Below are positions 1 through 5,450 of a stretch of DNA of 6,332 bases, piece by piece. A program made the translations under genes and the position numbers. Positions within the stretch are counted from its first letter, which is position 1. Each line of letters begins with the position of its first letter. The notes beneath the pieces are model-generated. The model did not search any database. It was not told the origin of the DNA and saw only the letters and a list, made by a program, of their open reading frames with translations. This DNA comes from Solobacterium sp. (lineage in GTDB: Bacteria; Bacillota_I; Bacilli_A; Erysipelotrichales; Erysipelotrichaceae), in NCBI GenBank assembly GCA_017543005.1, contig JAFWEA010000275.1, positions 1-6,332 of the forward strand. The letters run 5' to 3'.

Positions 1-462
1 ATCAAAGCAGCCCGCTTCCACCAGGTTGACCTTGCCGCCGATAGTCTCTTCGGCCGGGCAGCCCACATAGCAGATCGTGCCGCTGACCAGGCCTTCATCC
101 AGCAGTTCCTTCATGATCATGGCCGTACCGAATGTATTTGCCGCGATCCAGTTATGCCCGCAGGCATGACCCCACTGATCCTTCTGCGGGCCATAGCCCG
201 GCAGGGCATCATATTCTGCCAGCAGGGCAATCCGCGGATGCCCTTCCCCGTACTCGGCAATAAAGGCCGTGTCCAGACCGCCGGCCGGCCGGGTAATCCG
301 GAAGCCGTTTTCCTGCAGTCTGCCGGTCAGGTAATCAGCCGCAAAGAATTCCTTCAGGCCTTCCTCCGGATGCAGAAAGATCTCATGACATACTTCTTCA
401 TAGCCCGCCCGGTACTGTTCGGCCAGTTCCCGGATTCTCTGCTGCATCTTTTCACTCATCAT
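1..462 (-). CDS. M20 family metallo-amidohydrolase, third tandem copy (partial, N-terminal 154 residues)
   Basis: This is the N-terminal part of a zinc-type M20 peptidase/amidohydrolase of the AbgB/PM20D2-like branch; the rest lies left of the window. The first 154 residues are visible. They include YDALP with Asp85, the GHACGHN metal site (Cys101, His103) and GCPAEE (general base Glu138, ligand Glu139). Residue numbers match the two upstream paralogues without gaps, which favours the first ATG (462) over the adjacent one at 459. That ATG overlaps the upstream stop as ATGA. A GAGGA ribosome binding site at 471-475, 8 nt away, lies inside the preceding gene. Over residues 61-154 I count by hand 76 of 94 identities to the second copy, so these two are the closest pair. 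It is probably cytoplasmic, as no signal peptide is seen. The substrate is unknown; the riboswitch-led operon suggests a lysine conjugate. The family call is firm, the substrate is not. Confidence 0.92.
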   Translation of the reverse strand, partial: MMSEKMQQRIRELAEQYRAGYEEVCHEIFLHPEEGLKEFFAADYLTGRLQENGFRITRPAGGLDTAFIAEYGEGHPRIALLAEYDALPGYGPQKDQWGHACGHNWIAANTFGTAMIMKELLDEGLVSGTICYVGCPAEETIGGKVNLVEAGCFD

Positions 463-1682
463 TTTCCGTTTCCTCTTTTCAGTTCTGCCTTGAATGCCCG
501 CAGGGCTGCCTGCAGCTGCGGATCCGTACAGATTGCCGCCGCCAGGTAAGCCTGGGTGCGCACCGCCCGGTTCAGCCCGGCATAGGCCACCGGCCCGTCA
601 CAGTACTGCAGGAATTCTTCCTCATGGACGTCATACCCGTCTTCGTTGCCGATGCCCAGTTCGCAGTATCCGGTCGGACAGACCCGGGATACATTGCCGA
701 TATCCGTGGAACCGGAGGCCGGCTGCGGCGTGGTGAGAACCTTTGTTTCCCCGGCCAGATGCAGCGCTTCGGCAAAGGATTCGATCAGTTCCGGACAGCG
801 GACATAGTTGTCATACCGGTTTTCAAAATAACGCCAGTCCAGTTTCGCACCGGTCATCAGACATGCCCCTTCGGCACAGCGGATGACCTTCTGTTCCAGC
901 TCATCCAGATAATTCCGTTCCGCGGCCCGGATATACCAGCGGGCCGAGGCCAGGGCCGGCACGACATTCGGGGCCAGACCGCCCTGATCAATCACCCCGT
1001 GCATGCGGACATCCGGGGTGACATGCTGACGCAGGGCATTGATACCGTTGAAGGTCAGGTACGCCGCATCCAGCGCATTGACACCCCGCTCCGGGGCGGA
1101 GGCCGCATGGCTGGATACACCGGTATAAATAAATTCAATGCTGTTCATGGCCAGGGCCATATTGCCGAGATTTGCCCCATGACCCCGGGCGATATGGATC
1201 TGCATGGCCGCATCAATATCATCGAAGCAGCCAGCCTCGGTCAGGTTGACCTTGCCGCCGACGGTTTCTTCCGCCGGACAGCCGACATAGCAGATCGTGC
1301 CCCGGATCAGGCCTTCATCATACAGACGCTTCAGCACATCACAGGCCCCGTACGCATTGGCCGCGATCCAGTTATGCCCGCAGGCATGACCCCACTGATC
1401 CTTCAGCGGGCCATAGCCCGGCAGCGCATCATATTCTGCCAGGAACGCAATGCGCGGGCTGCCTTCGCCGTATTCGGCCAGGAAGGCTGTCTCGAGACCC
1501 CCATACGGGCAGGTAACCCGGAACCCCTTCTCTTTCAGAAGACCGGTCAGATATCTGACCGCATGATATTCCTGCATGCCCGGTTCGGGATGAACAAACA
1601 CTTCATGGGCAGCTGCTTCGTATTCCTGCCGGTGTTCTTCCGCCAGCCGGTCAACGGCAGCTTTCAGTTCCGCGCTGATCAT
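459..1682 (-). CDS. M20 family metallo-amidohydrolase, second tandem copy
   Basis: A complete 407-residue M20 amidohydrolase expected to hydrolyse an amide or peptide bond in the cytoplasm. The catalytic domain carries HPEPG near residue 31, Asp85 in AEYDALP, Cys101/His103 in GHACGHN, Glu138/Glu139 in GCPAEE and His163 in MQIHIA. An inserted dimerisation (lid) domain spans about residues 185-290, starting with GVSSHAA. The last metal-ligand candidate is His353 in DVHEEEF. All expected residues are present, so it looks active. I start it at ATG 1682, which overlaps the previous gene's stop as ATGA. A 50-residue upstream extension in the same frame reads through the preceding gene, does not resemble M20 proteins and is not used. 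No clear Shine-Dalgarno precedes 1682, so translation is probably coupled to the gene before it. Relatives include AbgA/AbgB (p-aminobenzoyl-glutamate hydrolase) and PM20D2 (beta-alanyl-lysine dipeptidase); the actual substrate cannot be read from sequence. Confidence 0.95.
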   Translation of the reverse strand: MISAELKAAVDRLAEEHRQEYEAAAHEVFVHPEPGMQEYHAVRYLTGLLKEKGFRVTCPYGGLETAFLAEYGEGSPRIAFLAEYDALPGYGPLKDQWGHACGHNWIAANAYGACDVLKRLYDEGLIRGTICYVGCPAEETVGGKVNLTEAGCFDDIDAAMQIHIARGHGANLGNMALAMNSIEFIYTGVSSHAASAPERGVNALDAAYLTFNGINALRQHVTPDVRMHGVIDQGGLAPNVVPALASARWYIRAAERNYLDELEQKVIRCAEGACLMTGAKLDWRYFENRYDNYVRCPELIESFAEALHLAGETKVLTTPQPASGSTDIGNVSRVCPTGYCELGIGNEDGYDVHEEEFLQYCDGPVAYAGLNRAVRTQAYLAAAICTDPQLQAALRAFKAELKRGNGK

Positions 1683-2905
1683 CTGGCGGCCCGCTCGGCA
1701 AGGATTGCCTGTTTCTGTTCTGCCAGTTCGCTCTGCATCTGCGGGTCCGTGAAAATCCGCAGGGCCAGGAAAGCCTGGGACAGGATGGCCTTGTGCAGGC
1801 CGGCAAAGCCCCGCTCCCCGATCACATTGCACAGGAATTCTTCTTCATGACATTCCGCCCCATCCGTATTGCCGATGCCCATGTTGCAGGCGATGGTCGG
1901 CGTCACCCAGGCCACATTGCCGACATCACTGGAACCGCGCGGGGGCTCTTCGTTTGTGTTGATATTCTCCACCCCGGCTGCCTGCATGCATTCGGCCATG
2001 GCATTGATCAGCGTCCGGTTCAGCTTCATGTTGTCATAGCTGTTTTCAAAGTAGCGCCATTCCATCTCTGCCCCGGTCATCATTGCGCCGCCGCGGGCAC
2101 AGTTGATGACTTTCTGCGTCAGTTCGTTCAGATACTTCCGGTCCGCCGCCCGGACAAACCACTTGCTGGAAGCCAGGGCCGGCACCACATTCGGGGCCAG
2201 GCCGCCGTTGGTGATGATGCCGTGGATTCTGGCATCCGGGGTAACGTGCTGACGCAGGGCATTGACCCCGTCAAACATCAGATAGCATGCATCCAGGGCG
2301 TTGATGCCCCGCTCCGGGGCCCCGGCTGCGTGGCTGGATACACCGTGATATGTAAATTCGACACTGTCGATGGCCAGTGACTGACCGGCCAGTTTTGTTT
2401 CGGTGCCGCCGGCAATATGGATCTGCATGGCCGCATCGATGTCATCAAAGCAGCCGGCATCCACCATGTTGACCTTGCCGCCGAGCATCTCTTCCGCCGG
2501 GCAGCCCATATAGACAATCGTGCCGGTAAAGTGATTTGCGTCATACAGCTGCCGCAGTACGTCGCAGGCGCCGAACGTATTGGCCGCGATCCAGTTGTGG
2601 CCGCAGGCATGCCCGTTCTGATCCTTCAGGGGACCATAGCCCGGCAGGGCGTCATATTCCGCCAGAAAGGCTACCTTCGGATGCCCGCTGCCGTATTCAG
2701 CCCGGAAGGCTGTCGGCAGACCGCCGACCGGTGCGGTAACCCGGAAGCCCAGCGCTTCCAGCTGTTCCCTCAGATAGGCACTGGACTGAAATTCCTGTTC
2801 GCCCAGTTCGGCATAGTCATAGATCTGCTGGCAGACTTTTTCATAATGCCGCTTCCCGGCATCTTCCAATTCTCTTGCCAGTTCGTACAATTCATTCAGT
2901 TCCAT
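1679..2905 (-). CDS. M20 family metallo-amidohydrolase, first tandem copy
   Basis: A complete 408-residue M20 amidohydrolase, first of the three copies after the carrier. It has Asp85 in AEYDALP, Cys101/His103 in GHACGHN, Glu138/Glu139 in GCPAEE, His163 in MQIHIA, the lid domain from GVSSHAA (about 188-290) and His353 in ECHEEEF. Position for position this is the same metal and catalytic set as its paralogues. I choose ATG 2905 because AAGGA lies 7 nt upstream (2913-2917); an in-frame TTG at 2926 would fall inside an intercistronic hairpin and lacks a site. It is the most divergent copy: HPEPG/HPEEG of the others is replaced by DYAELG, and Trp97 by Asn97 beside the metal site, so its substrate pocket may differ. 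It ends in the ATGA overlap with the next copy. Like the others it has no signal peptide. N-acyl-lysine or lysyl-dipeptide hydrolysis is inferred from the lysine riboswitch, not from sequence alone. Confidence 0.95.
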   Translation of the reverse strand: MELNELYELARELEDAGKRHYEKVCQQIYDYAELGEQEFQSSAYLREQLEALGFRVTAPVGGLPTAFRAEYGSGHPKVAFLAEYDALPGYGPLKDQNGHACGHNWIAANTFGACDVLRQLYDANHFTGTIVYMGCPAEEMLGGKVNMVDAGCFDDIDAAMQIHIAGGTETKLAGQSLAIDSVEFTYHGVSSHAAGAPERGINALDACYLMFDGVNALRQHVTPDARIHGIITNGGLAPNVVPALASSKWFVRAADRKYLNELTQKVINCARGGAMMTGAEMEWRYFENSYDNMKLNRTLINAMAECMQAAGVENINTNEEPPRGSSDVGNVAWVTPTIACNMGIGNTDGAECHEEEFLCNVIGERGFAGLHKAILSQAFLALRIFTDPQMQSELAEQKQAILAERAAR

Positions 2906-2924
2906 ATCGATTTCCTTTCTTGTC

Positions 2925-2949
2925 AAAAAGCAGGTTCGAAACCTGCTTT
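2925..2949 (-). terminator. Intercistronic hairpin, possible partial terminator or mRNA processing/stability element
   Basis: Between the carrier stop (2961) and the first hydrolase start (2905), the transcript forms a perfect 10-bp stem (AAAGCAGGTT / AACCTGCTTT) with a TCG loop, followed by two more U residues. This makes a run of five U including those in the stem. The U tract is short, so full termination is unlikely. A leaky attenuator or a 3' stabiliser that raises carrier mRNA over hydrolase mRNA fits better. The hairpin lies just before the AAGGA site of the hydrolase gene without covering it. Confidence 0.55.
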
Positions 2950-2960
2950 AAACTCATTTG

Positions 2961-4370
2961 TCAGAGGCCGATGATATGAGAAATCATGACCAGCACGACT
3001 TCCATGGCAAAGAACATGCAGAACAGCGGTGTAATCCACTTGTACCACTTGTCGATCGGCAGGCCCATGATGCCGCAGGCTGTCGCCACCGAGGTCGGCC
3101 AGAACATGTTGGAGTAACCGTCGCCGAAGGTGAACGCCAGGCAGGCTGTCTGCCGGGTCACCCCGACCAGATCCGCCAGCGGGGCCATGATCGGCATGGA
3201 AACCGAGGCCTGGCCGGAACCGGACGGGATAAAGAAGTTCAGGATATTCTGCACCACCAGCATGGCAACGCTGGAGAAGATGCCGCTGACATTGTTCAGG
3301 GCAGTAGCCATGCCGTTGAGAATTGTATCGATAATCAGACCGTTCTGCAGGACAACCAGGATCGCGCGGGAAACACCGATGATCAGGGCGCCGAACATCA
3401 TGGCCTTGGCTGCTTCGATGAAGGTTTCCGCAATTTGGTTCGGATTGAAACCGCCGGCGACCCCGGCCACAACCATGGCGATCAGGAACAGGGTTGCCAG
3501 TTCATCGATATACCAGCCCTTTGCCAGGGTGCCCCAGACCATCAGACCCATGGTAATCAGGAAGATAATGCCGCAGAGCTTGTGCCGGAAGGTCAGTTCC
3601 GTCGCCATCATTTCATCCTGTGACTTGTCCATGTACATGCGGTAGTACGGGGTGCCGTACAGCAGCGACTTGGTCGGATCCTTGCGGATCTTGGAAGCAT
3701 AACGCCAGACATATGTGATCGCGATGCCTTCAAACAGCAGGAAGCAGAAGATTCTGTACATCAGCATCGAAGAACTCATCGTAATACCGGCAATACCCTG
3801 GGCAACGCCAATGGTAAACGGATTCAGCGTGGCGCTGGCAAAACCGGTGCTGACAGCAATATAGACAAGCGATACACCGACGATCGGGTCATAGCCAAGC
3901 GCACAGCCGATGCCCATGAAAACGGTCCACATGCCGTAGGTTTCCTCGGACATGCCCATGGTGGAGCCGAGCACCCCGAAGATGAGCATAATCACAATGA
4001 AGAAGTACTGTACATTGAAGTTCTTCAGTTTTCTCAGGGCAGCCCCCATCATGGCGTCGAAGGTACCGTTCTTGATCAGGGTATAGACAAAGCCATAGGC
4101 CAGGACAACGAAGAAGATGATGTCGGCGGTCTGGATCAGGCCCTGTTCAATCGCGAAGAAAACGCCGATCGGGCCGACCGGGGACGGTTCCACCGGATGA
4201 TAGGAACCAGCCACGACCACCGTTCTGCCGGCTTCGTTGACCACCCGGTCAAACTCACCGGCCGGAACGATCCAGGTCATTACGGCGGCCAGGACAATCA
4301 TGATGAAGATGATGACATAAGTGTTGGGGACGAATCTTTTTTTCGTCTGTACGGGTGCAGCTGCAGTCAT
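2961..4370 (-). CDS. YfcC-family membrane carrier (DcuC-like ion transporter superfamily)
   Basis: A complete 469-residue polytopic inner-membrane protein with about 12 hydrophobic segments. The first lies at residues 17-36 and ends in the family motif TWIVPAGEFDR. Further family hallmarks are SYHPVEPSPVG near 56-66, the TLNPFTIGVAQGIAGI segment near 181-196, and the re-entrant-type NFFIPSGSGQASVSMP near 378-393. It belongs to the YfcC group (COG1288, Pfam DcuC), secondary carriers often predicted to move amino acids or short peptides. A cytoplasmic stretch near 222-265 separates the two halves. Start ATG 4370 has AAGGAG 9 nt upstream (4380-4385). It is the first gene after a lysine riboswitch with terminator, and three M20 hydrolases follow. 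Expression should fall when lysine is plentiful, which argues for uptake rather than export. Likely cargo: lysine, or a lysine-bearing dipeptide or acyl conjugate. Family confidence is high; cargo is inference. Confidence 0.93.
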   Translation of the reverse strand: MTAAAPVQTKKRFVPNTYVIIFIMIVLAAVMTWIVPAGEFDRVVNEAGRTVVVAGSYHPVEPSPVGPIGVFFAIEQGLIQTADIIFFVVLAYGFVYTLIKNGTFDAMMGAALRKLKNFNVQYFFIVIMLIFGVLGSTMGMSEETYGMWTVFMGIGCALGYDPIVGVSLVYIAVSTGFASATLNPFTIGVAQGIAGITMSSSMLMYRIFCFLLFEGIAITYVWRYASKIRKDPTKSLLYGTPYYRMYMDKSQDEMMATELTFRHKLCGIIFLITMGLMVWGTLAKGWYIDELATLFLIAMVVAGVAGGFNPNQIAETFIEAAKAMMFGALIIGVSRAILVVLQNGLIIDTILNGMATALNNVSGIFSSVAMLVVQNILNFFIPSGSGQASVSMPIMAPLADLVGVTRQTACLAFTFGDGYSNMFWPTSVATACGIMGLPIDKWYKWITPLFCMFFAMEVVLVMISHIIGL

Positions 4371-4379
4371 AAATTGAGT

Positions 4380-4385
4380 CTCCTT
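4380..4385 (-). promoter_or_regulatory. Ribosome binding site of the YfcC-family carrier
   Basis: AAGGAG lies 9 nt before ATG 4370 in an A-rich leader. It is 21 nt downstream of the riboswitch terminator U-tract, so it is transcribed only on readthrough. Confidence 0.85.
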
Positions 4386-4406
4386 TTCCTGTTTTTTTAC
4401 TGCCTG

Positions 4407-4443
4407 AAAAAAACAAAAGTCGGTACATTAGCAATGCACCGAC
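4407..4443 (-). terminator. Intrinsic terminator of the lysine riboswitch
   Basis: On the minus-strand transcript an 11-bp stem (GTCGGTGCATT with AATGTACCGAC, one G-U pair) closes a GCT loop. It is followed at once by TTTTGTTTTTTT. It lies between the aptamer and the carrier start. Its loop and both arms overlap the region that can pair with the aptamer's P1 side, so terminator and antiterminator cannot coexist. When lysine holds the aptamer folded this stem should form and stop transcription before the carrier gene. Confidence 0.93.
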
Positions 4444-4478
4444 CAAGAAGACACTCAATAAGTGGCACACCCCTAATG
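4426..4478 (-). promoter_or_regulatory. Antiterminator helix of the lysine riboswitch
   Basis: The transcript segment at 4464-4478 (CATTAGGGGTGTGCC) can pair with 4426-4440 (GGTGCATTGCTAATG). This gives 14 of 15 positions paired, counting four wobbles, around a 23-nt loop. The 5' segment is also the 3' side of the extended P1 helix, and the 3' segment holds most of the terminator stem and its loop. This is a complete switch: P1 plus terminator when lysine is bound, antiterminator when it is not. The pairing was found by eye, without energy calculation. Confidence 0.75.
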
Positions 4479-4657
4479 ATAGCGCTCCGGCAGCGGTTTT
4501 CTCTCCGCGGCCGACAGTCCTGCATTTGTTCAATGCAGTCCCAGCAGGAGTTTCTGATACTCCGCTTCGGCGTATCACCCTTTCACCGCCATTCTCTGAC
4601 TTCCGGTCTCCCGGCGGTTACTCTTGATCAACGCGACCTCTACCTTGTGAAGGTATG
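4466..4657 (-). promoter_or_regulatory. Lysine riboswitch (L box) aptamer
   Basis: The leader transcript carries the conserved L-box blocks in order: GGTAGAGGT, ATCAAGAGTA, GGTGAAAGGG, ACGCCGAAGC, GGACTGCATTGAACA, GGACTGTC and GAGCGCTATC. Helices seen by eye are P1 GGTAG/CTATC, probably extended across an internal loop by CATACCTT/GGGGTGTG; P2 GCGT/ACGC and ACCGCC/GGCGGT flanking the loop-E-like AGAGTA; P3 GGAGT/ACTCC; P4 CTGCATT/AATGCAG with loop GAACA; and P5 CGGCCGCGG/CCGCTGCCG with one mismatch. The layout closely follows the Bacillus subtilis lysC leader as I remember it. It senses free L-lysine and, with the terminator after it, should switch the operon off when lysine is abundant. Confidence 0.96.
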
Positions 4658-4662
4658 ATGTG

Positions 4663-4691
4663 AATATATCATTTGCATTTTACAAAGTCAA
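4663..4691 (-). promoter_or_regulatory. Sigma-A-type promoter of the lysine-riboswitch operon
   Basis: On the minus strand TTGACT (4686-4691) and TATATT (4663-4668) are separated by exactly 17 bp. A start about 7 nt downstream falls near 4655-4657, right at the first base of the extended P1 helix, so the aptamer is the very 5' end of the mRNA. Confidence 0.88.
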
Positions 4692-4697
4692 TGTAAA
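4679..4697. repeat. Inverted repeat TTTACA-N7-TGTAAA over the operon -35 box
   Basis: Perfect 6-bp half-sites separated by 7 bp surround and cover the -35 hexamer of the minus-strand promoter. The position would suit a repressor operator. The area is A+T rich, so chance occurrence is possible and no regulator is identified. Confidence 0.3.
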
Positions 4698-4738
4698 TTC
4701 AAAGCACATTTTTATGAAAACGGTTGCATTTCTGCTTA

Positions 4739-4747
4739 TGTTATAAT
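4739..4747 (+). promoter_or_regulatory. Extended -10 promoter of the 100-aa protein / DUF1904 pair
   Basis: TGTTATAAT is a perfect TATAAT preceded by the TG extension. The bases expected at -35 (about 4719-4724) do not match TTGACA, as is common for extended -10 promoters. The predicted start near 4753-4755 leaves only about 10 nt before the chosen ATG. Confidence 0.65.
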
Positions 4748-4764
4748 GAACTGCGGTGATGACT

Positions 4765-5067
4765 ATGAAAGAGATTGAAACAGGCTTTTACAGAAGAAGA
4801 CTCGGCGATGAGCGCTACCTGACCGTGGAGGTGCTGGGCAAGGAATATGCGGAAGAGGAAGCCGAATGGACACAGGACATGGCCCTGACTGCCGTCAGGA
4901 AGTTTGAGCGTACGGCCGGCACCGTAACCTACCGGATCGGGCAGAACCAGCCATTTACCGCCGAACTGCATCAGGTGAAATTCGATATCCTGCCGGAAGA
5001 AGAATGGTATGAATACTTCACGGCCGGCATGTCGGATATCCACCCGAATGACCGCATGAAGGACTGA
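4765..5067 (+). CDS. Small protein of unknown function, first gene of a pair with DUF1904
   Basis: A 100-residue protein I do not recognise. It has no signal peptide, membrane segment or cysteine, and is rich in Glu and aromatic residues. Alternating beta-like stretches (RYLTVEVLG near 18, GTVTYRIG near 52, LHQVKFDIL near 68) suggest a small mostly-beta cytoplasmic domain with an acidic helix at about residues 27-49. Possible starts are GTG 4756, ATG 4759 and ATG 4765. I prefer 4765 because GGTGAT (4755-4760), complementary to the distal anti-Shine-Dalgarno, lies 4 nt before it. With the promoter at 4739-4747 the leader would be about 10 nt, so one of the earlier starts could be used nearly leaderless. 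The DUF1904 gene begins 11 nt after its stop, so the two are co-transcribed. No function can be assigned. Confidence 0.75.
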   Translation: MKEIETGFYRRRLGDERYLTVEVLGKEYAEEEAEWTQDMALTAVRKFERTAGTVTYRIGQNQPFTAELHQVKFDILPEEEWYEYFTAGMSDIHPNDRMKD

Positions 5068-5078
5068 AAGGGGAAATT

Positions 5079-5396
5079 ATGCCTCAGATTATCCTGAAAA
5101 ATATAGGCCGGGAAACAGCTGTTTCCCTGGCTCCCATGATTGCCGAAACAACCGCAGAGATCATTTCCGTGCCGGCAAATCATATTGTTGTCGAATACAG
5201 CGAGGTTTCATTCTTCCGCGGCGGTGTGGAGGATAAAGAATCCGCCATGGCCTGGATTTACTGGAAGAAGCGGACGCCGGAACTGCAGAAAGCCGTGGCG
5301 GATGCTCTGGGTGAGATTCTTCTGAAAGCCGGTTTTGCCAAAGCAGAAATCGTTTATTCCAATCTGGACATGAACGATTTCTATGAATATGAATAA
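5079..5396 (+). CDS. DUF1904 family protein (tautomerase-like fold)
   Basis: A complete 105-residue protein matching what I know of DUF1904, whose fold resembles the 4-oxalocrotonate tautomerase/MIF superfamily. The predicted order is beta (residues 2-9), long helix (11-30), beta pair (35-48 and 58-63), helix (66-84), beta (88-94). Met is followed by Pro2, which becomes the N-terminal proline used as catalytic base in that superfamily if Met is removed. Whether DUF1904 proteins are enzymes is not established to my knowledge. The tail NLDMNDFYEYE resembles the aromatic/acidic end typical of the family. AAGGGG (5068-5073) lies 5 nt before the ATG and the stop of the preceding gene is 11 nt upstream. 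A terminator follows the stop. Family membership is judged from memory of the pattern, not a search. Confidence 0.82.
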   Translation: MPQIILKNIGRETAVSLAPMIAETTAEIISVPANHIVVEYSEVSFFRGGVEDKESAMAWIYWKKRTPELQKAVADALGEILLKAGFAKAEIVYSNLDMNDFYEYE

Positions 5397-5403
5397 CCCA
5401 TAA

Positions 5404-5434
5404 GAAAAGACTGCAGAACTGCAGCCTTTTCTTT
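5404..5434. terminator. Probably bidirectional terminator between DUF1904 and glmS
   Basis: GAAAAGACTGCAG (5404-5416) and CTGCAGCCTTTTC (5419-5431) form a 13-position stem with one mismatch; the innermost pairs must open to make a workable loop. On the plus strand the stem runs into TTTTCTTT, with a longer T-rich tract at 5441-5452. On the minus strand it ends in TTTTCTTA. It lies between two convergent genes and can serve both. Confidence 0.75.
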
Positions 5435-5450
5435 CCGATGTCTTCTTTTT

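Noticed and set aside
1683..1832. A 50-codon N-terminal extension of the second M20 gene.
   Set aside because: It overlaps the first copy's conserved C-terminus in another frame, and the ATGA overlap start at 1682 gives numbering that matches the paralogues.
624..1850. A 408-codon open frame on the plus strand opposite the M20 genes.
   Set aside because: It mirrors the well-supported M20 coding frames, resembles no family, and lacks a ribosome site; it is a high-G+C antisense shadow. The same holds for plus-strand frames at 154-549, 1793-2380, 2417-2974 and 2958-3645.
2906..2926. An upstream TTG start adding seven residues to the first M20 gene.
   Set aside because: It lies at the foot of the intercistronic hairpin with no ribosome site, while ATG 2905 has AAGGA at proper spacing.
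4255..4578. A 107-codon minus-strand frame through the riboswitch leader into the carrier gene.
   Set aside because: It runs across the structured aptamer and terminator, overlaps the carrier in another frame and has no recognisable product.
4407..4660. A T-box leader as an alternative identity of the structured region.
   Set aside because: The T-box core AGGGTGGNACCGCG is absent, while the L-box conserved blocks are all present in order.
4673..4731. Direct repeat TTGCATTT at 4673-4680 and 4724-4731.
   Set aside because: It is an eight-base match in A+T-rich promoter DNA and could easily be chance. The second copy is only 12 bp from the TATAAT, too close to act as its -35.
4741..5183. Minus-strand frames opposite the small-protein gene.
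   Set aside because: The plus-strand pair has a promoter, ribosome sites and a recognisable DUF1904 member; the antisense frames have none of these.
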